64,000 nucleotides of DNA from Streptomyces tibetensis (GCF_007655005.1 NZ_SZVW01000012.1:62001-126000); one strand, 5' to 3'. Shown: positions 1 through 8,874, counted from the stretch's first letter. Translations and numbers: made by a program. The notes: generated by a model not told the origin, from the sequence alone.

Positions 1-20
1 GAGCCGGAAGGCCGGGCCGC

Positions 21-1670
21 GTGCTCGCTCTCCGTCTGACCCGCGCCGCCCACCCCGCCGTCCAGCTGCGCCGTCTCCTGGTCGCGGCCGCCTCGGCGGG
101 CACGGGCTTCCTGCTGCTCTGCGCCCTCGGCTACGCGCTGGGCCACCCCGGCGCCCCCGGTTCCGCCGCGCTGCGGCTGGCCTGGTGCGCGGCCCCGCTG
201 GCCGCCACGGTGTACTTCGCGGTCGCGGTCGCCCGTACCGACCCCGCCACCAAGCCCCGCGCCTCTCTCTCGGCGATCGGCCTCGGCCCGGTGCGCATGA
301 TGGCCGTCTCGGCGACGACGACGGCCCTGTCCTGCACGCTCGGCTCGATGCTGGCCCTGCTCGTCTTCCTGCACCTGCGGGGCGACCTGACGGGCCTGCC
401 CTTCGACGGCGCCGCCGCCGAGTCGCTCGCCGCGGGCCTGCCCCTGCCGCTGCCGGCCGCCCTGACCCTGCTGTCGCTCGTGCCCGTCGGCGCGTCGGTG
501 GCGGTGGCACTGGTGCTGCGGCCGCGCGAGGCGGGGCCCACCGGGCCCCGGTCGGCCCGGGCGTACGGCCGCTTCGGCGCGTACCGGCGCACCCCCACCC
601 GCGAGACCTTCGGGGCGTACGGCCGGTTCGGCCGGCAGATCGTCCGGCCCACGGTCGGCACAGCAGCCGCCGAGCCCGCCGCGAAGAGCGGCCCGCCGGC
701 GGCCCGGACGAGCGGGTCGGCCTCGGCGGCGGTCGCGGGTCCCGGAGGGACGGTGAGCGCGGTCGCGGACCGTCCGGCCCGGGTGCCGGGCCACACGCTC
801 GTCGGACCGGCCGAGCCGGCCACCCCGGAGACGGACGCCGGGGATCCGGCCCGGCTCCCCGCGGCCCCGCACCCGGCCCCACCGGAGGCAGCGGCCGCGA
901 GCGCCCCGGCCGGCGATCCCGCCCAGTGGCTCAGCCCCCGCGCGGCGGAGCCGGACGCGGCAGGCGCCATCAGCCCCGCCGGGGCCCTGGCGAGGCATCC
1001 GGGCCCACCTGCCGCGGCCCACGGCGCGCCCGCCGACTTCCCCGCCCCCGACGCGGCCCTGCCGGACACCATCGCCGCCCCCTCCAATCTCCCCTGGGGC
1101 ATCACCGTGCTGGCCGCGGGCCTGGCCGTGGAGAGCTACACGAGCCGGACCGCCCCCACGCCCCCCGACCTGTCCTTCTCCGGTGCCTCCCCCGGCGTGA
1201 TGGCGGGCTGGGCGCTGGCCGTCGTCGGCCTGGCCCTGGCCGGTCCTGGCCTGACGCACCTGTGCGGACGGCTGCTCCAGTCGGCCCGTCCCGGCGCCCG
1301 GCGGCTCCTGGCCGGCCGCATCCTCATGGCGGAGTGCGTCCGCATCGGGCGCCCCCTGGGCGTCGTCTGCGCGGTCCTGTCCGCCGCGTGGGCCATGGCG
1401 CTGCTGCACGCCCCGGACGGACTCGCGCTCGGTCCGCTCACCACCCTCGGCGTGCTCCTCGTGACCGGCTGCACCACGGCGACGCTCCTGACGGCCGCCG
1501 TCGAGGCCCGTCAGGCCCGCGCCGGCACCACCGCCGCGCTGCTGCGGCTCGGTGCCCCCGCCAGGATGCTGCGCAGCGCCGCCGCCCTGCGCGCGGGCGC
1601 CCTGCTCGCCCTGTTCGGTCCCCTCACCCTGACGGTCGCGGAGCTGGCGGCGCTGCCCCTGGCGCGTTGA
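21..1670 (+). CDS. Multi-spanning membrane protein, ABC-permease-like
   Basis: Not recognised by family name. The 549-residue protein has about four hydrophobic segments in its first 170 residues. A Pro/Ala/Gly-rich linker of roughly 190 residues follows, then about five more hydrophobic segments to the C-terminus. The linker opens with two copies of AYGRFG. Two membrane blocks around a long loop recall FtsX-type permeases that work with a separate ATPase. No ATPase is visible here, though one could lie left of the window, so transport is inference. The GTG start is supported by GGAAGG nine bases upstream. The reading frame stays open to the window edge, so a longer N-terminus cannot be fully excluded. 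Confidence 0.7.
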   Translation: MLALRLTRAAHPAVQLRRLLVAAASAGTGFLLLCALGYALGHPGAPGSAALRLAWCAAPLAATVYFAVAVARTDPATKPRASLSAIGLGPVRMMAVSATTTALSCTLGSMLALLVFLHLRGDLTGLPFDGAAAESLAAGLPLPLPAALTLLSLVPVGASVAVALVLRPREAGPTGPRSARAYGRFGAYRRTPTRETFGAYGRFGRQIVRPTVGTAAAEPAAKSGPPAARTSGSASAAVAGPGGTVSAVADRPARVPGHTLVGPAEPATPETDAGDPARLPAAPHPAPPEAAAASAPAGDPAQWLSPRAAEPDAAGAISPAGALARHPGPPAAAHGAPADFPAPDAALPDTIAAPSNLPWGITVLAAGLAVESYTSRTAPTPPDLSFSGASPGVMAGWALAVVGLALAGPGLTHLCGRLLQSARPGARRLLAGRILMAECVRIGRPLGVVCAVLSAAWAMALLHAPDGLALGPLTTLGVLLVTGCTTATLLTAAVEARQARAGTTAALLRLGAPARMLRSAAALRAGALLALFGPLTLTVAELAALPLAR

Positions 1671-1785
1671 GCCCGCCACCCTCGCCGGAAAACCGTACGA
1701 AGAAAATCTCCGCACGGCGATGAGTTCCGGACCGGCCCCCGGTCTATCCCGCGTAACGACACGGACGTGATGGGAGAGACCTCGC

Positions 1786-2193
1786 ATGTACCAGCAGATG
1801 ATCTTCGTGAACCTGTGCACCGGCGACCTCGGCGCCTCGAAGAAGTTCTTCACGGAGCTGGGCTTCACGATCAACGAGCAGTTCAGCGACGACACGACCG
1901 CCTCGGTCGTGATCAGCGACACCATCGTGGTCATGGCGCACACCAAGGAGAAGTACCTCCAGTTCACCAAGAAGGAGATCGCGGACTCGACGAAGACGAG
2001 CGAGGTGCTGATCGCGCTGAGCGCCGAGAGCCGCGAGAAGGTCGACGAGCTGGTCGAGAAGGCGGTCGCGGCGGGCGGTTCCGTCTCGGGCGAGACCCAG
2101 GACCACGGCTTCATGTACGGCCGCGCCTTCGACGACGTGGACGGCCACACCTTCGAGGTCGTGTGGATGGACCCGGCGGCCGTCCAGGGCTGA
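1786..2193 (+). CDS. VOC (glyoxalase/bleomycin-resistance fold) protein
   Basis: A 135-residue single-domain protein with the beta-alpha-beta-beta-beta modules of the vicinal oxygen chelate superfamily. The first half begins IFVNLCTGDL and continues with an SKKFFTELGF helix; the second half ends DDVDGHTFEVVWMD. The C-terminal D/E-rich strand is where the family places metal ligands, but the exact ligand set and substrate cannot be told from sequence. The GAGAGACCTCGC stretch before the ATG serves as the ribosome site. It stands alone, with short gaps on both sides. Function beyond the fold is unknown. Confidence 0.85.
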   Translation: MYQQMIFVNLCTGDLGASKKFFTELGFTINEQFSDDTTASVVISDTIVVMAHTKEKYLQFTKKEIADSTKTSEVLIALSAESREKVDELVEKAVAAGGSVSGETQDHGFMYGRAFDDVDGHTFEVVWMDPAAVQG

Positions 2194-2217
2194 CGGCGGC
2201 TGTGCCAGCATGGGCGC

Positions 2218-3339
2218 GTGCAGACGATGCCCGCCCATGCGGCCCACCACGACGACCGTGAGATAGAGAGCCTCGAGGAGTTCGACGCGACCGTCTCGGC
2301 GCGCGGCACCCTCGCCGGATACCGCGTCCAGGCCGTCGATCTGACGGACCGTACGCGCGAACTGCTCACCCACGACACGGCGGGCGCGGTCTTCCTCGGC
2401 TGCGCGATGCGCGAGGACGCGGCCGCCAAGGTCCGCGGCGACGGCGCCCTGGTCTTCCCTCCGGTCCCGGGCCTGCCGTTCGACCCGTACCGCGGCCTGG
2501 TCTACTCGCCGGACGAACTCTTCGCGTCGCTGGCCGACGGCTACGAGGCCACGCCCGACGCCCTCGCCTACGCCTGGTTCCAGCGCACGAAGGCGGACCG
2601 CGACATCCACGCGTCCATGCTGCGCTCGATCCACGACGACTCCGTGTCGGACGCGCTCGACGAACTCCTGTCCGGCGCCCGGGTCGTGGGTGTGATGGGC
2701 GGTCACGCGATGGCCCGCGGCACCGAGGAGTACGCGGGCGCCGCACGGCTCGGCCGGGAGCTGGCCCGGGCCGGCTTCACGATCGCGACCGGCGGCGGCC
2801 CGGGTGCGATGGAGGCGGCGAACCTCGGCGCCTACGCCGCCCCCTTCGACGACACGATGCTCACCGAGTCGCTGGAACTGCTCGGCAAGGCGCCGCACTT
2901 CACCCCGTCGATCACCCAGTGGGCCGCGGCCGCCTTCGAGATACGCACCCGCTGGCCCCAGGGCGGCCGTTCGGTCGGCATCCCGACCTGGTTCTACGGC
3001 CACGAGCCGCCGAACGCCTTCGCCTCCCACATCGCCAAGTACTTCGCCAACGCCACCCGCGAGGACGGCCTGCTGGCCCGGTCGAACGCGGGTGTGGTGT
3101 TCCTGCCGGGCGCCGCCGGGACCGTCCAGGAGATTTTCGACAACGCGACGCCCAACTACTACGAGTCGCGCGGCGAACCCACGCCGATGGTGCTGGTGAA
3201 CCGCGTGCACTGGACGGAGCGGCTGCCCGCGTGGCCGCTGCTCCGGTCACTGGCCGGGGGGCGCTCCATGGAGGCGCGGATCGCGCTGGTGGAGCGGATC
3301 GAGGAGGCGCCCGAGGCGTTGAAACGTCTCGGTAGTTAA
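2218..3339 (+). CDS. LOG-family-like Rossmann nucleotide-binding protein
   Basis: A 373-residue protein whose C-terminal two thirds look like the lysine decarboxylase-like (LOG) Rossmann fold. A GVMGGHAMARG nucleotide loop lies near residue 160, followed by ATGGGPGAMEAANLGAY and VVFLPGAAGTVQEIFD. Classical LOG enzymes, which release cytokinin-type bases from nucleotides, carry PGGxGTxxE. Here the second Gly is Ala, while the Gly-Thr and catalytic-type Glu remain. About 150 N-terminal residues precede the core, so this is the long form of the family. A GTG start is used; an ATG three codons later is equally possible. The substrate is not predictable. Confidence 0.75.
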   Translation: MQTMPAHAAHHDDREIESLEEFDATVSARGTLAGYRVQAVDLTDRTRELLTHDTAGAVFLGCAMREDAAAKVRGDGALVFPPVPGLPFDPYRGLVYSPDELFASLADGYEATPDALAYAWFQRTKADRDIHASMLRSIHDDSVSDALDELLSGARVVGVMGGHAMARGTEEYAGAARLGRELARAGFTIATGGGPGAMEAANLGAYAAPFDDTMLTESLELLGKAPHFTPSITQWAAAAFEIRTRWPQGGRSVGIPTWFYGHEPPNAFASHIAKYFANATREDGLLARSNAGVVFLPGAAGTVQEIFDNATPNYYESRGEPTPMVLVNRVHWTERLPAWPLLRSLAGGRSMEARIALVERIEEAPEALKRLGS

Positions 3340-3377
3340 TAAGAAGGCAAAGCAAGTGCTTGCAGGCTGCATATGCG

Positions 3378-3405
3378 TTGACACTACTTATGCGGCGCTT
3401 ATAGA
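3378..3405 (+). promoter_or_regulatory. Consensus-type promoter for the LAETG surface protein
   Basis: A perfect -35 hexamer TTGACA at 3378-3383 is followed by a 16-base spacer and the -10 hexamer TATAGA at 3400-3405. This close match to the HrdB/sigma-70 consensus is unusual in such GC-rich DNA. Transcription would start near 3411 and leave a leader of about 75 bases before the GTG at 3486. The call rests on sequence only. Confidence 0.65.
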
Positions 3406-3485
3406 CCTGTGAGCCTCACGGTAGTGCTGATGCCCAGTCAACACTGCCCCAGCCCCCCGCATCAGCAATCCTGTAAAGGACAAAC

Positions 3486-4175
3486 GTGGCAGTTCTGTCC
3501 GTATCCCACCGCGCACGTGCCGTGCGCATCCTCGGTGTCGTCTCCGCCTCGGCCGCGCTCGCGCTCGGCACCGCCGGCAACGCGCTCGCCTGCAACATCA
3601 GCGAGTTCTCCGCCGAGGCGAAGTGCGACGGCGACAAGGGCGTCATCACGGTCACCGACGTGGACCCCGCCGGCATCCCGGCGACGGTCACCGTGTACCT
3701 GCAGAACAACGGCGCCGATGCGAAGAAGGTCGGCGAGCAGGTCGTCAAGGGCTCGCGCGAAGGCACCACCATCACCTTCGCCGACGACTGGAAGGCGAAC
3801 GCCGAGTACCGCATCCACGTCAAGGCGTCTTCGTACGTCGACGAGGACATCAAGCCGAACCTCGTCACCCCGGCCACGGCCTGCAAGAAGGAGGAGGAGC
3901 CCCCGGCTTCGACTCCCCCGGCGACTCCGACCCCGTCGGCGTCCCCGTCCAAGCCCGCCGAGGAGAGCCAGAGCCCGGCTCCGGAGCCGTCGGAGAGCCA
4001 GAGCAGCTCGCCTGCGGGCAACGCGCCCGCCCCGGCCGGTGACTCCAACCTCGCCGAGACCGGCGCCAACTCCAACACCGGCCTCATCGCCGGCATCGCG
4101 GCGGCCCTGGTCGTCATCGGTGGCGGTGCGGTGTTCTTCGGCATGCGCCGCCGCGGAGCGAACAGCGACAGCTGA
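3486..4175 (+). CDS. Secreted cell-wall protein with LAETG sortase signal
   Basis: A 229-residue exported surface protein. The N-terminus is a Sec-type signal peptide: basic HRARAVR, a hydrophobic stretch, then GNALA before Cys. The mature part has an approximately 100-residue beta-rich domain and a Pro/Ser/Glu spacer. LAETG follows at residues 189-193, then a hydrophobic segment and an MRRRG positive tail. LAxTG is the motif recognised by class E sortases of Streptomyces, so the protein is probably cell-wall anchored. AAAGGA precedes the GTG start by about five bases. No catalytic motif is visible and the ligand or role is unknown. A consensus promoter and a strong downstream hairpin make it a monocistronic unit. 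Confidence 0.85.
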   Translation: MAVLSVSHRARAVRILGVVSASAALALGTAGNALACNISEFSAEAKCDGDKGVITVTDVDPAGIPATVTVYLQNNGADAKKVGEQVVKGSREGTTITFADDWKANAEYRIHVKASSYVDEDIKPNLVTPATACKKEEEPPASTPPATPTPSASPSKPAEESQSPAPEPSESQSSSPAGNAPAPAGDSNLAETGANSNTGLIAGIAAALVVIGGGAVFFGMRRRGANSDS

Positions 4176-4191
4176 GGCCCGCGCAGACCGT

Positions 4192-4232
4192 GACGTGGCC
4201 CGTCCCCCGACCCGGGGGGGGCGGGCCACGTC
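4192..4232. terminator. Hairpin terminator between convergent genes
   Basis: An 11-bp perfect stem, GACGTGGCCCG with CGGGCCACGTC, encloses a further C-run/G-run pairing. It sits 16 bases after the surface-protein stop and just before the end of the convergent gene, so it can serve both strands. There is no clear U-tract. Confidence 0.7.
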
Positions 4233-4237
4233 CCGTC

Positions 4238-5034
4238 TCACCCGAACGTCGCCCGCTCCAGCCAGAACTCCAGCAGGTCCCGCTCGCCCAGCACCTCCAA
4301 CTCGGCCGCGTCGAGCGGAAGCCGGCGGTAGAACGCCAGCAGGACGGAGGTGAGCGGCCCGCGCAGGGCCACGTCCGCCTTCCGGTGACCCCGATGCCAG
4401 GCGACGCCGTCCTCGGTGAGTTCCACGAGCCACTCGGCGTTCAGCTCCGGCTCCGTGTCGGTGGCGTGGAGGTGGATGCCGCGGCCGGCGCCGCGCAGTT
4501 CTTTCGCCGGGTGCTGCGGCACCGTCCGCTGCACGTACGCCACGATCTGCAGCCACTCGTCGATCGCGTCGGCGGCCACCTCGGGCGCGACCTCGTAGGG
4601 CAGCCCGGCGGCCAGCGTGGCGTCCGCCCGGTGCACGGTGATCTCGTGTGTCACCCGCCGGGCCCAGAACCCGGCGTCGCGGATCCCCGCCCACCCCCAC
4701 ACCTCCGCACCGGGGCCCGCCTCCCGCAGTGTGGCGACGACCTGCTTCCCCGCCTCCGCCAGCCAGGCGTCCAGCGCGACGGCATCCCCTCGCGCCTCGG
4801 GCCCGGCCGCACCCGGTACCCGCTCCTCCGGCACTTCCTCCTCGGCCCGGATGCGCACCATGAGCTCCACCCAGCGCAGAGCGCCTCCAGGTGCCGTACG
4901 AGGTCCTCCAGCGACCACTCCGGGCAGGTCGGCACCGTGGCGGACAGGTCGGCTCCGGAGGTGACAACAGACCTCAACAGGCTTATTTGATGGGTGATTT
5001 CGTCGCAGTAGCTCTCGTGTGTGAGGGGCGTCAT
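4238..5034 (-). pseudogene. Frameshifted maleylpyruvate-isomerase-family (mycothiol-dependent) protein
   Basis: Two overlapping frames together make one 265-residue protein of the TIGR03083/MDMPI family, which is related to mycothiol S-transferases and DinB-like folds. The first frame starts MTPLTHESYCDEITHQ and runs through TCPEWSLEDLVRHL, the usual N-terminal helix bearing a conserved Trp and His. The second resumes at GALRWVELMVRIR and continues through RVTHEITVHRADA to the natural end. The switch lies near 4887. Adding one base in the CTCC/AGG run there would restore HLGGALRW in frame, so this is a one-base deletion or a sequencing error. The downstream part is intact and not degraded, suggesting a recent lesion or an error. 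A small-molecule isomerase or transferase role is family-level inference. Confidence 0.75.
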
Positions 5035-5059
5035 GCCCCGCACCCTAGGGCGGGGACGA

Positions 5060-6079
5060 TCAGTCGAGCACCACGATTTCGGCCGCGTCGAACTCCACGC
5101 CGACCTCGTCCCCCACCCCGGGTGCCGCCCGCAGCGCGCACGCCGCCTCCAGGCGCGGGGCGTCCTGCGGCTGGAGGTGGAGGGCGACATGGGTGCCCTT
5201 GAAGGTGCGTGCGGTCACCGTGCAGCGCAGCCCCGTGTCGGCGGGTACCAGGCGCACCCCGGCGGGCCGCACCAGCAGGGTGCGGCTTCCCTGCGGGGCT
5301 TTCTCCGGGACCGGCACCTTGCCCCAGGGCGTGTCCGCCGCCTCCGACCCGACCGTCGCCTCGACCACGTTCTCGAAACCGAGGAAGCGGGCGACGAAGG
5401 CGTCGGCGGGCCGCTGCCACACTTCGAGGGGCGTACCGGACTGGGCGATCCGCCCGTCCCGCATCACCACGACCCGGTCGGCCAGCGCGAAGGCCTCCCC
5501 CTGGTCGTGCGTCACGGCGAGCACGGTCGTGCCCAACCGGCCGAACAATTCCTTCAGTTCGACGACCAGCCGTTCCCGCAGCGACCGGTCGAGCTGTCCC
5601 AGCGGCTCGTCCAGCATCAGCAGCCGGGGGTTCGGGGCGAGGGCCCGGGCCAGCGCCACCCGCTGCTGCTCCCCGCCGGACAGCGCGGCGACGGCCCGGC
5701 GGCCCGCGCCCGGCAGCCCCACGAGGTCCAGCAACTCCTGCACCCGCTCGACCTGTTGCCGCTTCGGCTCGCCGCGCATCCGCAGCCCGAACGCCACGTT
5801 TTCGGCCACGTCCCGCTGCGGGAACAGCTGGTGGTCCTGGAACATCAGCCCGACGCCCCGCCGGTGCGCGGGCACGCCCGCCTGGTTCCGGCCGTCGAGC
5901 ACCACCCGCCCTGCGTCGAGGGGCTGCAGCCCGGCCACCGCCCGCAGCAGGGTCGACTTGCCGCTGCCGCTGGGCCCGAGCACACACACGATCTCGTGCT
6001 CGGCGACCTCCAGGTCGACGGCGTCCAGCACGGCACGCCCCCCGAAGCGGACCGTCGCGCCCTGCAGGGCCAGCAGCAT
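5060..6079 (-). CDS. Thiamine-type ABC transporter ATP-binding protein
   Basis: A 339-residue ATPase of the importer type. Walker A is GPSGSGKST, the Q-loop is MFQDHQLFPQ, the signature is LSGGEQQRVALARAL, Walker B is LLMLDEP, and the switch His is in AVTHDQGEA. A C-terminal domain of about 100 residues resembles the TOBE regulatory domain. Its ATG overlaps the TGA of the permease by one base, so the two are translationally coupled. The ATPase would power uptake by the adjacent permease and binding protein. Assignment to thiamine, or to thiamine phosphates or pyrimidine precursors, comes from the upstream TPP riboswitch and the ThiB-like binding protein, not from this gene itself. Confidence 0.9.
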   Translation of the reverse strand: MLLALQGATVRFGGRAVLDAVDLEVAEHEIVCVLGPSGSGKSTLLRAVAGLQPLDAGRVVLDGRNQAGVPAHRRGVGLMFQDHQLFPQRDVAENVAFGLRMRGEPKRQQVERVQELLDLVGLPGAGRRAVAALSGGEQQRVALARALAPNPRLLMLDEPLGQLDRSLRERLVVELKELFGRLGTTVLAVTHDQGEAFALADRVVVMRDGRIAQSGTPLEVWQRPADAFVARFLGFENVVEATVGSEAADTPWGKVPVPEKAPQGSRTLLVRPAGVRLVPADTGLRCTVTARTFKGTHVALHLQPQDAPRLEAACALRAAPGVGDEVGVEFDAAEIVVLD

Positions 6080-7743
6080 CAGAACTCCCCCGTCCGGTCC
6101 GTACGGAGCCTCTCCAGCACCAGCAGGGCCACCGCGCACACCACCATCAGAATCGTCGAAAGGGCCATCGCCTGGCCGTAGTTGAGGTCGCCGGGCCGCC
6201 CGAGCAGCCGCGCCACGGCCACCGGCAGCGTCGGCCGGTCGGGCCGTGCGATGAACACCGTCGCCCCGAACTCCCCGAGCGACACGGCGAAGGCGAACCC
6301 GGCCGCGATCAGCAGCGCCCGCCGCACCATCGGCAGGTCGACCTCCCGCCACACCCGCCAGGGCGAGGCCCCGAGCACCGAGGCCGCCTCCCGCAGCCGT
6401 ACGTCCACCGCGCGCAGCACGGGCAGCATGGTCCGCACCACGAACGGCACCCCGACGAGCGCCTGCGCGAGCGGCACCAGGATCCAGGAGGACCTGAGGT
6501 CCAGCGGCGGCTCGTCGAGGGAGATCAGGAACCCGAAGCCGACCGTCACCGCGGACACCCCGAGCGGCAGCATCAGCAGGGCGTCGAAGCCGCGCACGAA
6601 CCGCCCGGCGTCCCGGCGGGTGAGCGCGACCGCGGCGAGAGCGCCGATCACCACCGCGATGAGCGTGGCGGCGACGGCGTACGACAGGGAGTTGCCGATC
6701 GCCTCGATCGGCGGGACCAGGAACACTCCCCCGTCCTCGCGGGTCAGCGCCCGGTAGTAGCCGAAGCCGGGCGCGCCCAGGGAGCGCTGCACCAGCACGG
6801 CCAGCGGCAGCACGAGCAGCACGGCGACGGTGACGAGCACCCCGCCGAGCAGCGCCCACTCCCCCGCGCCGCGCGGCCGCCGCGCGGTCAGGGAGGCGTC
6901 CACCAGCCGCAGCGCCGTCTCCCGCCGCCGCACGGTCCAGGCGTGCAGGGCGAGGATCGCGCCCACCGCGACGAACTGGACGAGGGTCAGCACGGCCGCC
7001 GTGGACAGGTCGAAGATCTCCGAGGTCTGCCGGTAGATCTCCACCTCCAGGGTGGAGAAGGTGGGCCCGCCGAGGATCTGGACGACACCGAAGGAGGTGA
7101 AGGTGAACAGGAAGACCATCAGCGCGGCGGCGGCCACGGCCGGGGCGAGCGCGGGCAGCGTGATCTGCCGCCAGGCCTTCAGGGGCGACGCCCCGAGCAT
7201 GCGCGCGGCCTCTTCCTGCCGCGGGTCCAGCTGCGCCCAGAGCCCGCCGACCGTCCGGACGACGACCGCGTAGTTGAAGAAGACGTGCGCGAGCAGGATG
7301 GCCCACACGGTGGTGTCCAGCCGTACGCCCCACAGCTCGTCGAGCAGCCCGCCCCGCCCGACGAGCGCCAGGAACGCCGTACCGACGACGACCGTCGGCA
7401 GCACGAACGGGACGGTCACGACCGCCCGCAGGACCTGTTTGCCGGGGAAGTCGAAGCGCGCGAAGACGTACGCGCCGGGGAGGGCGACGAGCAGCGTGAG
7501 CGCGGTGGAGACCACCGCCTGCCAGGTGGTGAACCACAGGACGTGCCGGACGTCGGACTGCGCCAGCACCTCCCCGATCCGCCCGAGGTGCCAGGCCCCG
7601 TCGCTCTTGAGGCCGCGCGCGACGATCGCGGCGACGGGGTAGGCGAAGAAGACCGCGAAGAACGCGACGGGCACGGCCAGCAGACCGAACCGCGCCGCCG
7701 CGCCCCGCCGCCGGGCGGCTACTTCAGTACGAGTGAGGTCCAC
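6079..7743 (-). CDS. Fused ThiP-like ABC transporter permease
   Basis: A membrane protein of about 554 residues with around 12 hydrophobic segments. It has two importer permease loops: EAARMLGASPLKAW in the first half and EAASVLGASPWRVW in the second. Each EAA loop docks the ATPase, so the protein is a fused homodimer-like permease, as in ThiP and the iron permease SfuB. The start is uncertain. GTG at 7743 gives MDLTRTEV; GTG at 7755 adds four residues. Either start lies inside the end of the binding-protein gene, so the genes overlap by 25-37 bases. Thiamine as substrate follows from the riboswitch context. Confidence 0.88.
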   Translation of the reverse strand: MDLTRTEVAARRRGAAARFGLLAVPVAFFAVFFAYPVAAIVARGLKSDGAWHLGRIGEVLAQSDVRHVLWFTTWQAVVSTALTLLVALPGAYVFARFDFPGKQVLRAVVTVPFVLPTVVVGTAFLALVGRGGLLDELWGVRLDTTVWAILLAHVFFNYAVVVRTVGGLWAQLDPRQEEAARMLGASPLKAWRQITLPALAPAVAAAALMVFLFTFTSFGVVQILGGPTFSTLEVEIYRQTSEIFDLSTAAVLTLVQFVAVGAILALHAWTVRRRETALRLVDASLTARRPRGAGEWALLGGVLVTVAVLLVLPLAVLVQRSLGAPGFGYYRALTREDGGVFLVPPIEAIGNSLSYAVAATLIAVVIGALAAVALTRRDAGRFVRGFDALLMLPLGVSAVTVGFGFLISLDEPPLDLRSSWILVPLAQALVGVPFVVRTMLPVLRAVDVRLREAASVLGASPWRVWREVDLPMVRRALLIAAGFAFAVSLGEFGATVFIARPDRPTLPVAVARLLGRPGDLNYGQAMALSTILMVVCAVALLVLERLRTDRTGEF

Positions 7744-8804
7744 GACTTGACCCACTGGTCACGGTGGTCGGCGATCTTCGCCGGGTCCATGGTCTCCGGG
7801 TCCTTCGCCTGCGGCCCGTACTTCACGAACTCCGGCGGAACCTGGGCGCCCTCGGTCACCGGGTACACGAACATGTTGAGCGGCATGTCCTCCTGGAACC
7901 TCTTGCTGATGAGGAAGTCGAGGAGCGCCTTGCCGCCCTTGGTGTTCTTGGCGTTGCCGAGCAGCCCCGCGTACTCGACCTGCCGGAAGCAGGTGTCCTC
8001 GGCGACGCCGGTCGGGGCGGTGCTCGGCTTGGGGTCGGCGTAGACGACCTCGGCGGGCGGCGAGGAGGCGTACGACACGACGAGCGGCCGGTCGCCCTTG
8101 GCCTTCTTGCCGCCGGCCGACCCCGAGAATTCCTCGTTGTAGGCCTGCTCCCAGCCGTCGACGACCTTGACGCCGTTGGCCTTGAGCTTCTTCCAGTAGC
8201 CCTCCCAGCCCCCGTCGCCGTACGCGGCGGCGGTGCCGAGCAGGAAGCCGAGGCCGGGCGAGGAGGCGGAGGCGTTCTCGGTCACGAGCAGGTTGTTGTA
8301 CTGCGGCTTGACGAGATCGTCGAAGCTCCGCGGCGGCTGCAGCTTGTGGTCGGCGAAGTACTTCTTGTCGTAGTTGACGCAGATGTCGCCGGTGTCGATG
8401 GGCGTGACCCGGTGCTTGTCCTGGTCGACCCGGTACGCGGCCTTGATCCGCCCGGACCCCTTCGCCTCGTACGACTGGAACAGGCCGTTGTCGAGGGCGC
8501 GGGACAGCAGGGTGTTGTCGACGCCGAAGAAGACGTCGCCCTGGGGGTTGTCCTTGGTGAGGATGGCCTTGTTCACGGCCTGCCCGGCGTCGCCGTCCTT
8601 CAGGACGTTCACCTTGTAGCCGGACTGCTTCTCGAAGGCCGCGATGACGTCCTTGGACGCGGCCCACGAGTCGTGGCTGACGAGCGTCACGGTCTTGGAG
8701 TCGCCGGACCCCTGGCCGCCGTCGGACGACCCGCACGCGGCGAGCGTGCCGGCCATGCCGAGCCCGACGACGACGGCCGTCAGTCGCTTCTTGTTGTTGC
8801 TCAC
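7719..8804 (-). CDS. Thiamine-type ABC transporter substrate-binding lipoprotein
   Basis: A 361-residue extracellular binding protein. The signal peptide ends GTLAACGSS, a lipobox with Cys as the lipidated residue. The mature protein matches the ThiB/AfuA fold: TLVSHDSWAASKDVI, then DVFFGVDNTLLSRAL, then PIDTGDICVNYDKKYF. The GVDN and DTG.VCVNYD elements are typical of ThiB rather than of iron-binding relatives. It starts at GTG, preceded six bases upstream by AGGAGG. That Shine-Dalgarno sequence lies in a hairpin below a TPP riboswitch, so the whole thiB-thiP-thiQ operon is probably repressed by thiamine pyrophosphate. Confidence 0.9.
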   Translation of the reverse strand: MSNNKKRLTAVVVGLGMAGTLAACGSSDGGQGSGDSKTVTLVSHDSWAASKDVIAAFEKQSGYKVNVLKDGDAGQAVNKAILTKDNPQGDVFFGVDNTLLSRALDNGLFQSYEAKGSGRIKAAYRVDQDKHRVTPIDTGDICVNYDKKYFADHKLQPPRSFDDLVKPQYNNLLVTENASASSPGLGFLLGTAAAYGDGGWEGYWKKLKANGVKVVDGWEQAYNEEFSGSAGGKKAKGDRPLVVSYASSPPAEVVYADPKPSTAPTGVAEDTCFRQVEYAGLLGNAKNTKGGKALLDFLISKRFQEDMPLNMFVYPVTEGAQVPPEFVKYGPQAKDPETMDPAKIADHRDQWVKSWTSLVLK

Positions 8805-8811
8805 TGGATTC

Positions 8812-8830
8812 CTCCTGGGGTGACCAGGAG
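8812..8830 (-). promoter_or_regulatory. Hairpin masking the thiB Shine-Dalgarno
   Basis: On the minus strand CTCCTGG and CCAGGAG form a 7-bp stem around a 5-base loop. The 3' arm contains the AGGAGG ribosome site of the binding-protein gene. Pairing would hide the site from the ribosome, a plausible translational output for the riboswitch just upstream. This is inferred from base pairing. Confidence 0.6.
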
Positions 8831-8838
8831 AAGACGCG

Positions 8839-8874
8839 GCCCTGCCCGGGACTTCTGGGAGTCCCGGGCAGGGC
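8839..8874 (-). promoter_or_regulatory. 15-bp expression-platform hairpin
   Basis: A perfect 15-bp stem (GCCCTGCCCGGGACT with its complement) closes on a 6-base loop. It lies between the TPP aptamer and the Shine-Dalgarno hairpin. No U-run follows, so it is either a GC-only terminator or a structural spacer in the expression platform. Confidence 0.65.

Noticed and set aside
131..1105. Long open frame on the minus strand within the first membrane gene
   Set aside because: Ala/Gly/Arg/Ser-rich composition, no domain, and complete overlap with a hydrophobic protein with better start context. It is a GC-bias shadow.
5060..7537. One 825-residue protein joining permease and ATPase regions
   Set aside because: The N-terminal part is an out-of-frame reading of the permease. 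The ATPase proper starts at the ATG at 6079.
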